From: CAZJYC01 sp964550165
GTDB taxonomy: Bacteria; Acidobacteriota; Aminicenantia; Aminicenantales; Aminicenantaceae
Assembly: GCA_964550165.1 (NCBI GenBank)
Contig: CAZJYC010000010.1
Coordinates: 1 to 49,943 of the forward strand
Length of the DNA stretch: 49,943 nt
Reading direction: 5' to 3'
The position numbers were made by a program, and so were the translations under genes. A model generated the notes under the pieces. The model made no database searches and was not told where the DNA came from. It was given only the letters and a program-made list of their open reading frames with translations. Below are positions 1 to 9,393 of the stretch, in pieces; the stretch's first letter is position 1, and every line of letters starts with the position of its first letter.

Positions 1-16
1 CCTTTTTTGTTTTGTC

Positions 17-45
17 TTGAAAAATAGAGGGGGTCAAAGTATAGT
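17..45 (+). promoter_or_regulatory. Candidate sigma-70-type promoter before mutS
   Basis: TTGAAA at 17-22 and TATAGT at 40-45 are separated by exactly 17 bases. The expected start of transcription, near 52, leaves only a few bases before the mutS ATG at 58, so the message would be nearly leaderless. That, and the closeness of the window edge, keep this tentative; an operon entering from upstream is equally possible. Confidence 0.4.
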
Positions 46-57
46 TGTTTTAAGAAG

Positions 58-2706
58 ATGGAAAAAAAGAATTTGGCCACACCGATGATGGAGCAGTACC
101 TGCGGATTAAGAGAAATTATCAGGACGCCCTTCTTTTTTTCCGCCTTGGCGATTTCTACGAGATGTTTTATGAGGACGCAAAAGTCGCATCGTCCATCCT
201 GGAGATTACGCTGACCTCACGCCAGAAAGTCCCGATGTGCGGCGTCCCTTACCACGCTGTAAATTCCTATTTGGCCAAGCTTCTCAAGCAGGGCTATAAG
301 GTGGCCATCTGTGAGCAGGTCGAAGATCCGAAACTCGCCAGAGGTGTGGTGAAGAGGGATGTGGTCAGAGTTTTAACTCCGGGAACTGCAGTTGAGATCG
401 AGCTTGAGGGAGCCAAGGAGAACACCTACATCGCCAGCCTGTATTTAAGAGATCCCGGCTGGGGTTTGGCCATAATCGATCTGGCCTCCGGTCAGATGAA
501 AACAGCTCAGAGCGATCCCCAGCTCAAGCGGCTCCTGGATGATGAGCTGTTTAAGGTCTCTCCAAAAGAAATCATCTTTCCCCAGGCCGAGGAAGAGAGA
601 ATCCTCAAGATTCTTTCCAAAAACAACATGACCTCTGTCCTGAGAAGTCCCTTAGAGGACTGGGCCTTTGATTTCGCTCAGGCAAAGAATTTTTTAGAGA
701 CTCATCTTCAGGTCAAATCCCTGGCGGGTTTTGACCTCGGCGATAAAGAGCTTGCGGTCCGAGCAGCCGGCGCCCTCCTCCATTACCTCAAAAAAGTGAG
801 GGGTGAATCGCTTTCGTTGGTCCATAGCGTTTCTTATGTTCAATCCGGCCTTCAGATGGTTCTTGACGCAACGACCATCAAGAACCTGGAACTCATCAAA
901 AATTTGAGAGATGGGAGCGTCAAGGGTTCACTGCTCGATATCGTCGATTTCAGCGTGACTTCCATGGGAGGGAGGCTCATCCGGAGCTGGCTTCTTCAGC
1001 CTCTGATGGATTGTTCGCAGATCGAGGAAAGGCTCGATGCTGTCTCCGATTTTCTCAACCATTCCATCGAGCGTCAGGAATTGAGGGAGAGCTTAAAAGG
1101 CATATTTGACCTGGAACGGCTCACCGGGATAATTTCGCTGGCCGTGGCCCATCCCAGGGCCCTCGTCGCCCTGAAAAAATCGCTTCTGCCTCTTCCCGGC
1201 ATCCAGAAGCTGCTCGGAGTATTTTCGGCTAAAGCCATAAGCGCGGTCCATAAGCTCTGGGATAATGCTCAGGATATTGCCGATTATATCGACCGCGCCA
1301 TCCTGGATGAGCCTGCCTTTTTGCTCACCGAGGGCGGAATCATCATGGATGGCTACAATTCTGAGCTCGATGAGCTGAGACAACTAAGCCGTTCCGGAAA
1401 AAGCTTCATCACGCTCCTTGAAAAAAAGGAAAGGGAACGGACATCCATCTCCTCGCTCAAGGTCCGTTACAACAAAATCTTCGGATATTACATTGAGGTG
1501 ACCAAGCCAAACCTGCGTTTTGTGCCCTCTGACTATATCCGGAAACAGACTCTGGCCAATTCTGAAAGATTCGCCACTCCCGAGTTGAAGGAGTATGAAG
1601 AGAAAGTCCTCAATGCCGAGGAGCGAATTGCAGACCTTGAGTATAACCTTTTCCTCGAGATCAGAGGAAAAATTTCCGAAGAATCCGCGCGCCTCCATAA
1701 GATTGCCTCGGATATCGCCCTGCTGGATGTCCTGGCTTCACTGGCCGAGTTGGCTTCTGTCCGCAGCTATCACCGGCCTGTAGTCAGCACAGAGGACAGG
1801 ATAAGGATTGTGGAAGGCAGACATCCTGTTATCGAACTCACCCATGAAGAGCCGTTCATCCCCAACGACGCCTACCTGGACAGGAAAGAAGACCAGATCA
1901 TCATCGTCACCGGTCCGAACATGGGAGGAAAGTCCACTTTCCTGAGGCAGGTCGCTCTAATCTGCATCCTGGCTCAGATGGGTTCCTTCGTTCCGGCAAA
2001 GGAAGCGGAGATCGGGGTGGTCGACCGCATCTTCACCCGGATAGGCGCTATGGATTTCTTGAGTGCGGGCCAGTCCACGTTCATGGTCGAGATGCTTGAG
2101 ACAGCCAAAATTTTAAATAACGCCACGGAGAAAAGCCTGATTCTGCTCGATGAGATAGGGCGAGGAACGAGCACTTTTGATGGTCTCAGCATCGCCTGGG
2201 CTGTGGCGGAGTATCTCCATGAGAGGGAGGAGATCAAAGCCAAAACTCTTTTTGCCACGCATTACCACGAGCTGACAGAGCTGGCCTTAACCCTGAAGAG
2301 GATTAAGAACTATCATGTTTCAGTCAAAGAGTGGAAAGATGAGGTCATTTTTTTGCGGAAGATAGTCCCCGGTCCTTCAGACCAGAGCTATGGCATCCAT
2401 GTGGCCAAGCTTGCCGGAATTCCCAGGCCCGTTGTCAACAGAGCCAAAGACTTGCTGTTCAATCTGGAGAAAAAAGAACTGGACGATTCGGGTCTGCCCA
2501 GAATTGCCTACCGGACGTCAATGAAGCGGGACAAAGCCCAGCTTTTCCTGTTTGAGGAGGACAGGGGGGAGGAACTTCTGCGGGAGATGAGAGAGGAAAT
2601 CGAGAAATGCGACCTTTCTCAATTGACGCCATTGGAAGCCTTGAACTTTATCGACCAGCTTAAGAAAAAGATTGAAGATTCAAAGGGCGAAGAACGGAAA
2701 AAATAG
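58..2706 (+). CDS. mutS: DNA mismatch repair protein MutS
   Basis: MutS recognises mispaired bases and small loops and starts methyl-independent or MutL-dependent repair. The 882-residue length is normal for full MutS1. The mismatch-reading Phe-X-Glu is visible in GDFYEMFYED (Phe33, Glu35). Connector, core and clamp regions follow, then a complete ATPase: Walker A GPNMGGKST at 619-627, the D-E pair of Walker B at 698-699 in LLDEIGRGTSTFDG, and the FATHYHEL switch. The C-terminal helix-turn-helix region is present, so this is not a clamp-only MutS2. The start has only a weak AAGAAG ahead of it, but the MATPMMEQY-like N-terminus fits the family. mutL is not in the window. The gene converges on the acidic-protein gene 14 bases downstream. 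Confidence 0.97.
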   Translation: MEKKNLATPMMEQYLRIKRNYQDALLFFRLGDFYEMFYEDAKVASSILEITLTSRQKVPMCGVPYHAVNSYLAKLLKQGYKVAICEQVEDPKLARGVVKRDVVRVLTPGTAVEIELEGAKENTYIASLYLRDPGWGLAIIDLASGQMKTAQSDPQLKRLLDDELFKVSPKEIIFPQAEEERILKILSKNNMTSVLRSPLEDWAFDFAQAKNFLETHLQVKSLAGFDLGDKELAVRAAGALLHYLKKVRGESLSLVHSVSYVQSGLQMVLDATTIKNLELIKNLRDGSVKGSLLDIVDFSVTSMGGRLIRSWLLQPLMDCSQIEERLDAVSDFLNHSIERQELRESLKGIFDLERLTGIISLAVAHPRALVALKKSLLPLPGIQKLLGVFSAKAISAVHKLWDNAQDIADYIDRAILDEPAFLLTEGGIIMDGYNSELDELRQLSRSGKSFITLLEKKERERTSISSLKVRYNKIFGYYIEVTKPNLRFVPSDYIRKQTLANSERFATPELKEYEEKVLNAEERIADLEYNLFLEIRGKISEESARLHKIASDIALLDVLASLAELASVRSYHRPVVSTEDRIRIVEGRHPVIELTHEEPFIPNDAYLDRKEDQIIIVTGPNMGGKSTFLRQVALICILAQMGSFVPAKEAEIGVVDRIFTRIGAMDFLSAGQSTFMVEMLETAKILNNATEKSLILLDEIGRGTSTFDGLSIAWAVAEYLHEREEIKAKTLFATHYHELTELALTLKRIKNYHVSVKEWKDEVIFLRKIVPGPSDQSYGIHVAKLAGIPRPVVNRAKDLLFNLEKKELDDSGLPRIAYRTSMKRDKAQLFLFEEDRGEELLREMREEIEKCDLSQLTPLEALNFIDQLKKKIEDSKGEERKK

Positions 2707-2720
2707 GAAAAAAGAAGGGA

Positions 2721-3053
2721 TTAAAATTTCTCTGATTCGTCTTCGACGTCGAATTCTTCTTCTTTTTCTTCTTCTTCAAACTCCTCTTCGAGAGCAGGTT
2801 CTTCTTCGTAAGGAGTTTCTCCGACTTCTTCCTTCCTTTCCAGAAGAGCAACCTCAAACTCGTCTTTGTTTTCATAACGTCTTAAGAAATTCGAAGCTGT
2901 ATCGCTGTAGTACAGCTCGAGATAGTCATCTTCAATCACACAGAAAACAGATTTGGCGTGACCGGATTGGAGGTCGCCGACTGTCTCCACAACATCTGCC
3001 GCTTTTTTGATGGCATCCAGGGTCAGCCAGCTCAGAATTTCAACTTCTTCCAT
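2721..3053 (-). CDS. Small acidic protein of unknown function
   Basis: The product is 110 residues if read from the ATG at 3053; a TTG four codons upstream (3065) is also open, and neither has a strong ribosome site. The first two thirds read as a compact alpha/beta domain (EEVEILSWLTLDAIKKAAD, then FCVIEDDYLELYYSD). The last third is almost all Glu and Asp, a probably disordered tail. There are no signal peptide, membrane segments or cysteine pairs. I do not recognise the family. A cytoplasmic binding or regulatory partner is possible, but nothing here identifies one. The gene converges with mutS; upstream of it lies the IS91 remnant, so it has no obvious operon partner. Confidence 0.7.
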   Translation of the reverse strand: MEEVEILSWLTLDAIKKAADVVETVGDLQSGHAKSVFCVIEDDYLELYYSDTASNFLRRYENKDEFEVALLERKEEVGETPYEEEPALEEEFEEEEKEEEFDVEDESEKF

Positions 3054-3120
3054 CGCAACACCCAAGAAAAAAAATACCAGCTTTTATTAAATTGTCAAGT
3101 GGAAAGTTAGAAAAATAATA

Positions 3121-3492
3121 TCAATCCTCTTCCACAAGCCTTCGCGCATAATAGAGCATTAAGTCGATTAGATATTTCTTTTCACGGCAATGGTTCCTAG
3201 CACGAGATGGAGGTCTGACCTCATCTACTCGGCCCACTCCTCAAGGCGTTCGGCAGGAAAAGCAAAGAAGATGCTCTGTGCCACATGAAGGATAGCGGAT
3301 GCGGACAAAGCCGCATTTCGGATTGCCGCAATCCAAGTAGCACTCTACCACTTCCTTGATGACCGGTCGGAAGAACCCATACTCTTTCTCGAAGCGATCT
3401 TCATACTCCAAGAGAAACTTGTCAAAATAATGGAAGAGCACCTGGTAGAGAACGATGCGCTCCGGATGTCGAGGTCGGTAGACTCCTGCCAT
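3121..3492 (-). pseudogene. Remnant of an IS91-family transposase
   Basis: The 83-codon N-terminal piece begins with RHPERIVLYQVLFHYFDKF and continues into a Cys-rich segment (CGNPKCGF, then CSCR-like LLCFSCRTP). This is the layout of the zinc-binding N-terminal domain of IS91-type transposases. The rest of the roughly 300-400 residue enzyme, including the tyrosine catalytic region, is absent. Beyond the TGA at 3241-3243 the same frame stays open for 39 codons and ends at 3121 (RNHCREKKYLIDLMLYYAR), which could be the surviving C-terminal end after an internal deletion. IS91 elements move by rolling-circle transposition and lack long terminal repeats; I see no element ends here. Confidence 0.75.
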
Positions 3493-3769
3493 ACCAAGGA
3501 CAGGAATTCAAAAAATGAAGCAAAAGCCTTAAGGAGACACTGAGGATCAGCTTCCTCCTGTCCACAGAAGTTTGCAGTAAGCAGAATATTCCGTCAACAG
3601 ATGTTGTTAAATAGCTTCTTATAAGGCGTCACGAAAATATTTTTTATGTTTATGCGAACAGAGGGAGAAGCGATTTTACATAACGGATTTTATCTAAGCA
3701 GCTAACATATGGCTCATTCGTAACTGTAAGATTCAATATTTAGCTTCTCCCCCAGCTGGATTGATTATC
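3493..3769. other. Gene-free stretch between IS remnant and subtilase pseudogene
   Basis: No open frame with coding character was found. The only structure seen is a 9-base inverted pair, GGGAGAAGC at 3663-3671 and GCTTCTCCC at 3743-3751, separated by 71 bases. It might be a relic of another insertion, but no gene lies between the arms. Confidence 0.4.
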
Positions 3770-5320
3770 TTACCACCTCACCTTTGCAGTAGCATACAAA
3801 GTTCTCTGAGAATTTCCATCCTGGTTATAAGCCCTTACATAATAGGTATAATATCCACCTAATAGATCATAATCCCACCATGAAGTTACGTTTGGTCCAG
3901 TCTGAGCCCACAACACAAAAATTTTGGCGTTTTTGAGATATATGTTAAAACCACTTTCATTATTTGAATTATCCTCCCAGGTAAGTTGCACATCATCTCC
4001 ATAGGCCACAGCCCGTAGATCGCTCGGGGCAGCTGGCAAATTAGGAGTGGCTGTTGTAAGGGCATTATAGGCATTTATCCTGCCTTGAGTGCTGCATTTG
4101 CCGGAAAGCGAGTCCTTTGGGTTGACGCTGTTCATAATAATAGTTTTCACTTGCCACCAGTCCAAGCTGGGACGGTGGGCTTTGATCAACGCGGTTAGCC
4201 CGGCAACATGAGGTGTTGCCATCGAAGTTCCGCTCAAGTATTGATAGTCATCAAACCGTTTTGTGCTGTAGATATTATAGTTATTTTGAGTGCCATCTGT
4301 GCCGCCCGGTGCTCCAACATCAACTGAATATGGCCCATAATTAGAATATCCGGCTTTATCATCATTATGATCTGTCGCCAGCACAGAGATAATGTTGTCG
4401 AGATCATAGCTTGCCGGATAAATAGGATATACATCATTATTAGTTCCACCACCCTGAGTATTTCCAGCAGCAGCGATGAAAAGTTTTCCGTTAGTTCGTG
4501 CCCTGTTAATGGCAGCCAATAATGATGAAGAATCTGCAACACTCCAGCTATTGTTAGAGAGATGAGCGCCATTGTATGTTGAATAGTCTATCGCGTTTAT
4601 AAACTGCGAGGTAGTTAGTGCCTTCAATGCCATGAGCTTTACAGTCCAGCAGACTCCAACTACGCCATCGGTATTATTGCCTTTCGCTCCAATAGTGCCC
4701 GCCACATGAGTACCGTGGTAAACTGGAGAGTAGGTATCGATAGGATTGTTGTTTCCATCTATGAAGTTCCAGCCGTGCCAATCATCGATATACCCGTTGC
4801 CGTCGTCATCTAATCCGTTTGTTTCCTTCCCGCCTCCGGTTTCTCCCGGATTCGTCCAGATATTCATTTGCAAATCCTCATGATTGTAGTCAATCCCGCT
4901 ATCTATCACCGCCACAATAATGCTCGTGCTCCCCGTATGAATATCCCAGGCTTCAGGGGCATCGATATCTGCATCTTATATGCCGCCTGTTTGCCCCGTA
5001 TTACGCAATCCCCATAATTTGGAAAAATGTTCATCATTGGGAATTGTTTGAAAAAAACGGCCGATGTAGTTTTTCTCCACATATTCAACATTGGGATTCA
5101 TACTGAGAAGGTATATGGCCTGTTCGGTTCCAATGGATTCAGGAACCTTAATATGCAGAAGGTCGGGGTCCGCAAGAAAGGATCTAAGAGTAGGGATCTC
5201 GTGATCCCATTCCAGGATGGTTAGTTCCCTTCCCAGATAGGTTATAATTTTTCCCTGAACGAGCTCAATGCCCTGTTGGATGAGTGCCCTTCCGATGTCT
5301 TTTTTGAATTTTACAAGCAC
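3770..5320 (-). pseudogene. Subtilisin-like (S8) secreted protease interrupted by an in-frame stop
   Basis: Residues before the break form an S8 pro-region (VLVKFKKDIG, then NPNVEYVEKNYIGRF and LWGLRNTGQTGGI). A TAA at 4976-4978 follows, and the same frame continues at once with DADIDAPEAWDIHTG, the expected next family segment. The catalytic triad lies after the stop: Asp in AVIDSGID, His in HGTHVAGT, Ser in SGTSMATPHVAGL, with the oxyanion Asn in AAAGN. A fibronectin-III-like domain ends the protein. There is no frameshift; one base change of CAA, AAA or GAA would create the stop. The 5' end is also damaged: there is no signal peptide and no ATG, only a GTG at 5320 without a ribosome site, right behind the upstream gene's stop. 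I read it as a decaying secreted protease, though a sequencing error at one base is possible. Confidence 0.85.
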
Positions 5321-5336
5321 TTCGTTAGGGACGGAT

Positions 5337-6272
5337 TTAAAAGAGTCTTATTCTTATGCCGAGCCTGAAAGAATGCCCACTTAAATCTAAAACCGCTTTT
5401 CTTACGTCATCAATCAATCTGACAGGATCTTCTGGAATTTCTGGCCATATTTCCAGGGTGGAATACCTTGCTCCTATAAGGTGATCCCACGTTGTGAAAT
5501 AATAAAGAGTCCCATTCTTTTCGTAGTTATCTCCATGAGAATTCTCATGTTTCACTTTTCCCTTGAGACTACTTATTTTGATGTATCTCTGTTGGAATTC
5601 TGCCACTAAAGCTAATCGATTAGTAAAAAAATATTCTAAAGAAATATTCCCGTGAAAGCCCAGTGCAAAATTCCGCTTCGCTTCCTGATCCCAGGTATAC
5701 CAACTTGACTTTCCTATGGGAGTAATTTCATCAAATCTTAATAATTGCGATATTCTTGCTGTATAAATACCGAATCCTCCACCAACTGAAATCCTTAGCC
5801 TGAGAATGAGGGGTGAGGTATAATGCGCGCTCAACCTTATGGGATAGGAGACTTTAATATTCGGCTTGAATGTCCAGGTCATTATCTGAGGGCCAGCATA
5901 TCCAATGACGGTGTAGGTCACGGAGCTCTGGTTATGTTTGTGGAATGGCGCTGATGTAGCAATCCCAAAGCTAATCCTTGGGGTGAGATCGAATCTCAGT
6001 TCGGCCTCCCAATGGGAAATCCGGTCATCAAGAGTTTTGATTTCTCCCGCTACTTGGCCTGTTTCATATTTTCTATGCATCTCGAATATCTCATTATTAT
6101 TAAATGACTCCAGACAAGTATTGACATCCCCTATCGGGATGTTGGAACCAAATCCCCAGGTCAGTTTAAGGCTAAATCTTTGGGTGAAGGGTCTTTCTTC
6201 TTCAGGATAGACAGATTGAGCCAATAGCAGAAAGCCAAATAGCAAAGCTAAGAACTTTATTGTATTTTTCAT
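5337..6272 (-). CDS. Outer-membrane beta-barrel-like protein
   Basis: The chosen start is the ATG at 6272, which has AGGAAG a few bases ahead and begins a clean Sec signal peptide (MKNTIKFLALLFGFLLLAQS). An open stretch upstream to 6449 lacks such signals. The 311-residue product is rich in alternating aromatic and polar strands (FGIATSAPFHKHN, LRISVGGGFGIYTARIS, LALVAEFQQRYIKISS). It ends in RLGIRIRLF, and a terminal Phe after an amphipathic strand is the usual BAM recognition signal. This suggests a small barrel of the OmpA/OmpW-like general type rather than a porin with a known substrate. The function is unknown. The broken subtilase follows immediately on the same strand and may once have shared the transcript. 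Confidence 0.75.
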   Translation of the reverse strand: MKNTIKFLALLFGFLLLAQSVYPEEERPFTQRFSLKLTWGFGSNIPIGDVNTCLESFNNNEIFEMHRKYETGQVAGEIKTLDDRISHWEAELRFDLTPRISFGIATSAPFHKHNQSSVTYTVIGYAGPQIMTWTFKPNIKVSYPIRLSAHYTSPLILRLRISVGGGFGIYTARISQLLRFDEITPIGKSSWYTWDQEAKRNFALGFHGNISLEYFFTNRLALVAEFQQRYIKISSLKGKVKHENSHGDNYEKNGTLYYFTTWDHLIGARYSTLEIWPEIPEDPVRLIDDVRKAVLDLSGHSFRLGIRIRLF

Positions 6273-6452
6273 CTTATCTTCCTGTTTAAAGGAGAACCCT
6301 TGCTGATCCAAATTATGTGTTTTTAATATCACATAAACAGGATGTCTGTCAAGCATTATGCCAGGAGGCGGAGACAATGCGAAAAAAACAGCCATAAAAC
6401 CTGAAAGAGATTCAATTTGGAAAGCTGGAAGAATTAGATATTTATTCATTCC

Positions 6453-6481
6453 TTGACAGAGAAGGATTTGAATATTTTAAT
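6453..6481 (+). promoter_or_regulatory. Sigma-70-type promoter of clpB
   Basis: TTGACA at 6453-6458 and TTTAAT at 6476-6481 are 17 bases apart. Transcription would start near 6488, after the ATG at 6484, so the in-frame ATG at 6499 with its GAGGAGAAAG ribosome site is the usable start. No CIRCE-like inverted repeat and no sigma-32-like boxes were seen. Confidence 0.7.
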
Positions 6482-6498
6482 AGATGAGGAGAAAGACG

Positions 6499-9093
6499 AT
6501 GAGATGGGATAGGCTGACTGTCATGTCTCAGGAGGGCTTCCAGCTTGCCCAGTCAAAAGCTGAAGAGCTGAGGAACCAGGAGCTCAAGCCAGAACATCTG
6601 CTCTGGGCGTTCTTGAATCAGGAAGAAAATGTCGTTAACTCGATCCTGGCCAAGATCGGCGCGAACTCGAATAAAATTCTCAACGATGTAGAGGTAGCCC
6701 TGGCGAAAATCCCGAAAATCAGAGAGGCCGGAGAAGTCTACATCTCTTCCTCTCTAAGGCAGATCTTGAGTGATGCCCAGAAAGAAGCGGATAAGCTCAA
6801 GGACGAGTATATTTCCACCGAGCACTTGTTTTTGGCTATCCTCAAGGAAGGTACGAACGAAGCTGCGAAAATTTTGCAACAGAACGGAGTCGATGAAGAC
6901 TCTGTCCTTAAAGCGCTCATGACCCTCAGGGGAACACAGAGGATCACAGACCCTGAGCCTGAAAGCAAATACCAGGTTCTCGAGCGCTATGCACGGGATA
7001 TCACCGCCCTGGCCAGGCAGGGAAAGCTGGATCCTGTGATCGGGCGTGAGGATGAAATCCGCAGGCTCGTTCAAGTCCTCTCACGAAGAACAAAGAATAA
7101 TCCCGTTTTAATCGGTGAAGCTGGAGTGGGCAAGACGGCCATCGTCGAGGGCCTGGCCCAGCGCATCGCCAACAGGGATGTCCCCCAGTCGTTAAAGACC
7201 AAACGGCTGATCGCCCTGGACATCGGAGCCTTGATTGCCGGAACCAAATACAGGGGAGAGTTTGAAGACCGCCTGAAAGCCATCTTAAAAGAAATAAAGG
7301 AGGAGGGAGGAGAGATCATCCTTTTTATCGATGAGCTTCACACCATCATCGGAGCCGGGGCGGCCGAAGGCGCTGTGGATGCCTCCAACATGCTCAAGCC
7401 CGCCTTGGCGAGAGGCGAGCTTCGCTGTGTGGGTGCGACCACCCTGAACGAATACAAAAAGTACATCGAGCGCGATGCAGCCCTGGAAAGAAGATTCCAA
7501 CCGGTTTATGTCAAAGAACCTTCGGTGGATGAGACAATATCCATCTTAAGAGGGTTGAAGGAAAAGTATGAAGTCCACCATGGAGTTCAGATAAAAGATT
7601 CCGCGCTCATTGCCGCGGCCACCCTTTCCAGCCGCTACATCGCAGACCGTTATCTCCCGGACAAGGCCATAGATTTGATCGATGAAGCCGCATCTCACAT
7701 CCGGATCGAAATTGATAGTATGCCCGAAGAAATCGATGAGCTGGAAAGGCGGAGGATCCAGCTTGAGATTGAGAAGCAGGCTTTGAAGAAAGAAAAGGAC
7801 AAGAGCGCAAAGGAAAAGTTAGACAGGTTGAACGAAGAGCTAGCCAACCTCAAAGAGAAAAGCGACGCGCTTAAAGCTCGCTGGCAGAGAGAGAAGGAAT
7901 TGATCGACACCATGAAAAAGTTGAAGGAACAGATGGACGCCCTCAAGATTGAAGAAAAGAATGCAGAGAGGAGAGGGGATCTGGAGAGAGTCGCTGAAAT
8001 CCGCTACGGGAAGCTGGTTGAGCTCGAGAAAAAGATGAAAGACGCGTCTGCCAAGCTTGCGGAAGCCCAGAAAAAAGGCGAGATGATCAAAGAAATCGTG
8101 GATGAGGAGGATGTGGCGCAAATTGTCTCCAAGTGGACGGGAATCCCTGTCTCCAGAATGCTGGAGGGCGAGGTGGAAAAGCTGGTCAAGATGGAATCCA
8201 ACCTGGCCAAAAGGGTTGTCGGCCAGGATAAGGCTTTGAGAGCTGTCTCGGATACGATCCGGCGCGCTCGGGCAGGCATTCAGGATGCTTCCCGCCCTCT
8301 GGGATCCTTTATTTTTCTGGGTCCGACAGGGGTGGGGAAGACCGAGCTGGCGCGGGCTCTGGCCGAGTTTCTCTTCGATGATGAAAAGGCCCTGGTCAGG
8401 CTGGATATGTCCGAGTACATGGAAAAGCACACGGTTTCGCGCTTGATCGGTGCGCCTCCCGGCTATGTGGGCTATGAAGAAGGAGGGCAGCTCACCGAAG
8501 CCATTAAGCGGCGGCCGTATTCCATCATTCTTCTTGATGAGATCGAGAAAGCTCATCCTGATGTGTTCAACATTCTCCTTCAGATCCTGGACGACGGCCG
8601 CTTGACGGACGGAAAAGGAAGGACGATCGATTTCAAAAACACGATCATCATCATGACCTCCAACCTGGGAAGCCAGGTCATCAAAGAGCTCAGCCAGGAT
8701 TACGAAAAGATGGAAAAAGAGGTAAAAAAAATCGTCGAGAGCCAGTTCCGTCCCGAGTTCCTGAACCGGGTGGATGAGATTATCATTTTCAAAGCCCTTT
8801 CCTGGGATGTCATCCTTCAGATTGTCGGGCTGCAGATCGGAGAATTGAGGAAAAGGCTGGGTGAAAAAAAGATCGAAATTGAGCTCAGCGATGGGACGAC
8901 AAAGCTTCTGGCTGACAGGGGCTATGACCCTGTTTACGGGGCGCGTCCGCTGAAAAGAACAATCCAGCGTGATATCCAGAACCCTCTGGCCATGAAAATT
9001 TTGGAAGGGGAATATAAAGAGGGCGATACGATCAAGGTCGATGTTGACCGGAAAGGAAATTTTGTCTTTAGCAAAAAAGAAACATCAATTTAG
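6499..9093 (+). CDS. clpB: ATP-dependent disaggregase ClpB
   Basis: ClpB is a hexameric AAA+ machine that threads aggregated proteins through its pore and works with DnaK/DnaJ/GrpE in the cytoplasm. From the ATG at 6499 the protein has 864 residues, the usual size. Visible parts are the Clp N domain (two repeats, about 1-145), NBD1 with Walker A GEAGVGKTAI at about 206, the long coiled-coil middle domain rich in Glu and Lys (about 400-530), NBD2 with Walker A GPTGVGKTE at about 608, the pore loop GYVGYEEGG and the sensor-2 GARPLKR. The M domain separates it from ClpA and ClpC. It has its own promoter and is followed 19 bases later by a NifU-like gene that probably shares the message. Confidence 0.97.
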   Translation: MRWDRLTVMSQEGFQLAQSKAEELRNQELKPEHLLWAFLNQEENVVNSILAKIGANSNKILNDVEVALAKIPKIREAGEVYISSSLRQILSDAQKEADKLKDEYISTEHLFLAILKEGTNEAAKILQQNGVDEDSVLKALMTLRGTQRITDPEPESKYQVLERYARDITALARQGKLDPVIGREDEIRRLVQVLSRRTKNNPVLIGEAGVGKTAIVEGLAQRIANRDVPQSLKTKRLIALDIGALIAGTKYRGEFEDRLKAILKEIKEEGGEIILFIDELHTIIGAGAAEGAVDASNMLKPALARGELRCVGATTLNEYKKYIERDAALERRFQPVYVKEPSVDETISILRGLKEKYEVHHGVQIKDSALIAAATLSSRYIADRYLPDKAIDLIDEAASHIRIEIDSMPEEIDELERRRIQLEIEKQALKKEKDKSAKEKLDRLNEELANLKEKSDALKARWQREKELIDTMKKLKEQMDALKIEEKNAERRGDLERVAEIRYGKLVELEKKMKDASAKLAEAQKKGEMIKEIVDEEDVAQIVSKWTGIPVSRMLEGEVEKLVKMESNLAKRVVGQDKALRAVSDTIRRARAGIQDASRPLGSFIFLGPTGVGKTELARALAEFLFDDEKALVRLDMSEYMEKHTVSRLIGAPPGYVGYEEGGQLTEAIKRRPYSIILLDEIEKAHPDVFNILLQILDDGRLTDGKGRTIDFKNTIIIMTSNLGSQVIKELSQDYEKMEKEVKKIVESQFRPEFLNRVDEIIIFKALSWDVILQIVGLQIGELRKRLGEKKIEIELSDGTTKLLADRGYDPVYGARPLKRTIQRDIQNPLAMKILEGEYKEGDTIKVDVDRKGNFVFSKKETSI

Positions 9094-9112
9094 CTTTTTT
9101 AAGGAGCAAAAA

Positions 9113-9334
9113 ATGAAAGAAGAAGTGAAGAAGGCCATTGAGGAACTCAGGCCTCACCTCAAAGCCGACGGCGGAGATGTGGAGCTTGTCGATGTCACAG
9201 AGGATGGCGTGGTCAAAGTCCGTCTTTTGGGCGCCTGCGAAGGCTGTCCGATGAGACAGATGACTTTGACCCACGGTATCACCCGGTTCCTCAAGAAGAA
9301 AGTTCCTCAGGTTAAAGAGATTCAGGCTGTCTGA
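9113..9334 (+). CDS. NifU C-terminal-domain Fe-S scaffold protein
   Basis: This 73-residue protein is a stand-alone NifU-C/Nfu domain, which holds or carries a [4Fe-4S] cluster to target enzymes. The family signature is clear: HLKADGGDVELVDV, then the cluster-binding pair CEGCPM. There is no IscU-like N-terminal part and no A-type domain. The ATG at 9113 is preceded by AAGGAG at 7-base spacing, which decides the start; an open stretch further upstream overlaps the end of clpB and is not used. It is probably co-transcribed with clpB. Its clients here could include the Fe-S enzymes of the window, such as the family 4 uracil-DNA glycosylase and the helicase-nuclease, but that is inference. Confidence 0.92.
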   Translation: MKEEVKKAIEELRPHLKADGGDVELVDVTEDGVVKVRLLGACEGCPMRQMTLTHGITRFLKKKVPQVKEIQAV

Positions 9335-9352
9335 AATATCAGCAGATGTTTC

Positions 9353-9373
9353 TTTGCCGCACTTTGTGGCAAA
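9353..9373 (+). terminator. Hairpin after the NifU-like gene
   Basis: TTTGCCGC pairs with GTGGCAAA around the loop ACTTT (8 pairs, one of them G-T). No T-run follows, so it is not a classical intrinsic terminator. It may protect the 3' end of the clpB message or pause polymerase. Confidence 0.35.
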
Positions 9374-9393
9374 TCCAAAATTGCCCATAGAGA

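Noticed and set aside
3663..3751. Inverted pair GGGAGAAGC/GCTTCTCCC as ends of an insertion sequence
   Set aside because: Only 71 bases lie between the arms, with no gene and no target duplication, and IS91-type elements do not have such ends.
5938..6210. Open frames opposite the outer-membrane protein gene and many long antisense frames over clpB, priA, pilQ and sppA
   Set aside because: They mirror the codon structure of real genes, have no ribosome sites or recognisable domains, and disagree with operon direction.
6484..6498. clpB start at the ATG at 6484
   Set aside because: The promoter at 6453-6481 would start transcription at or after this codon, and it has no ribosome site; the ATG at 6499 does.
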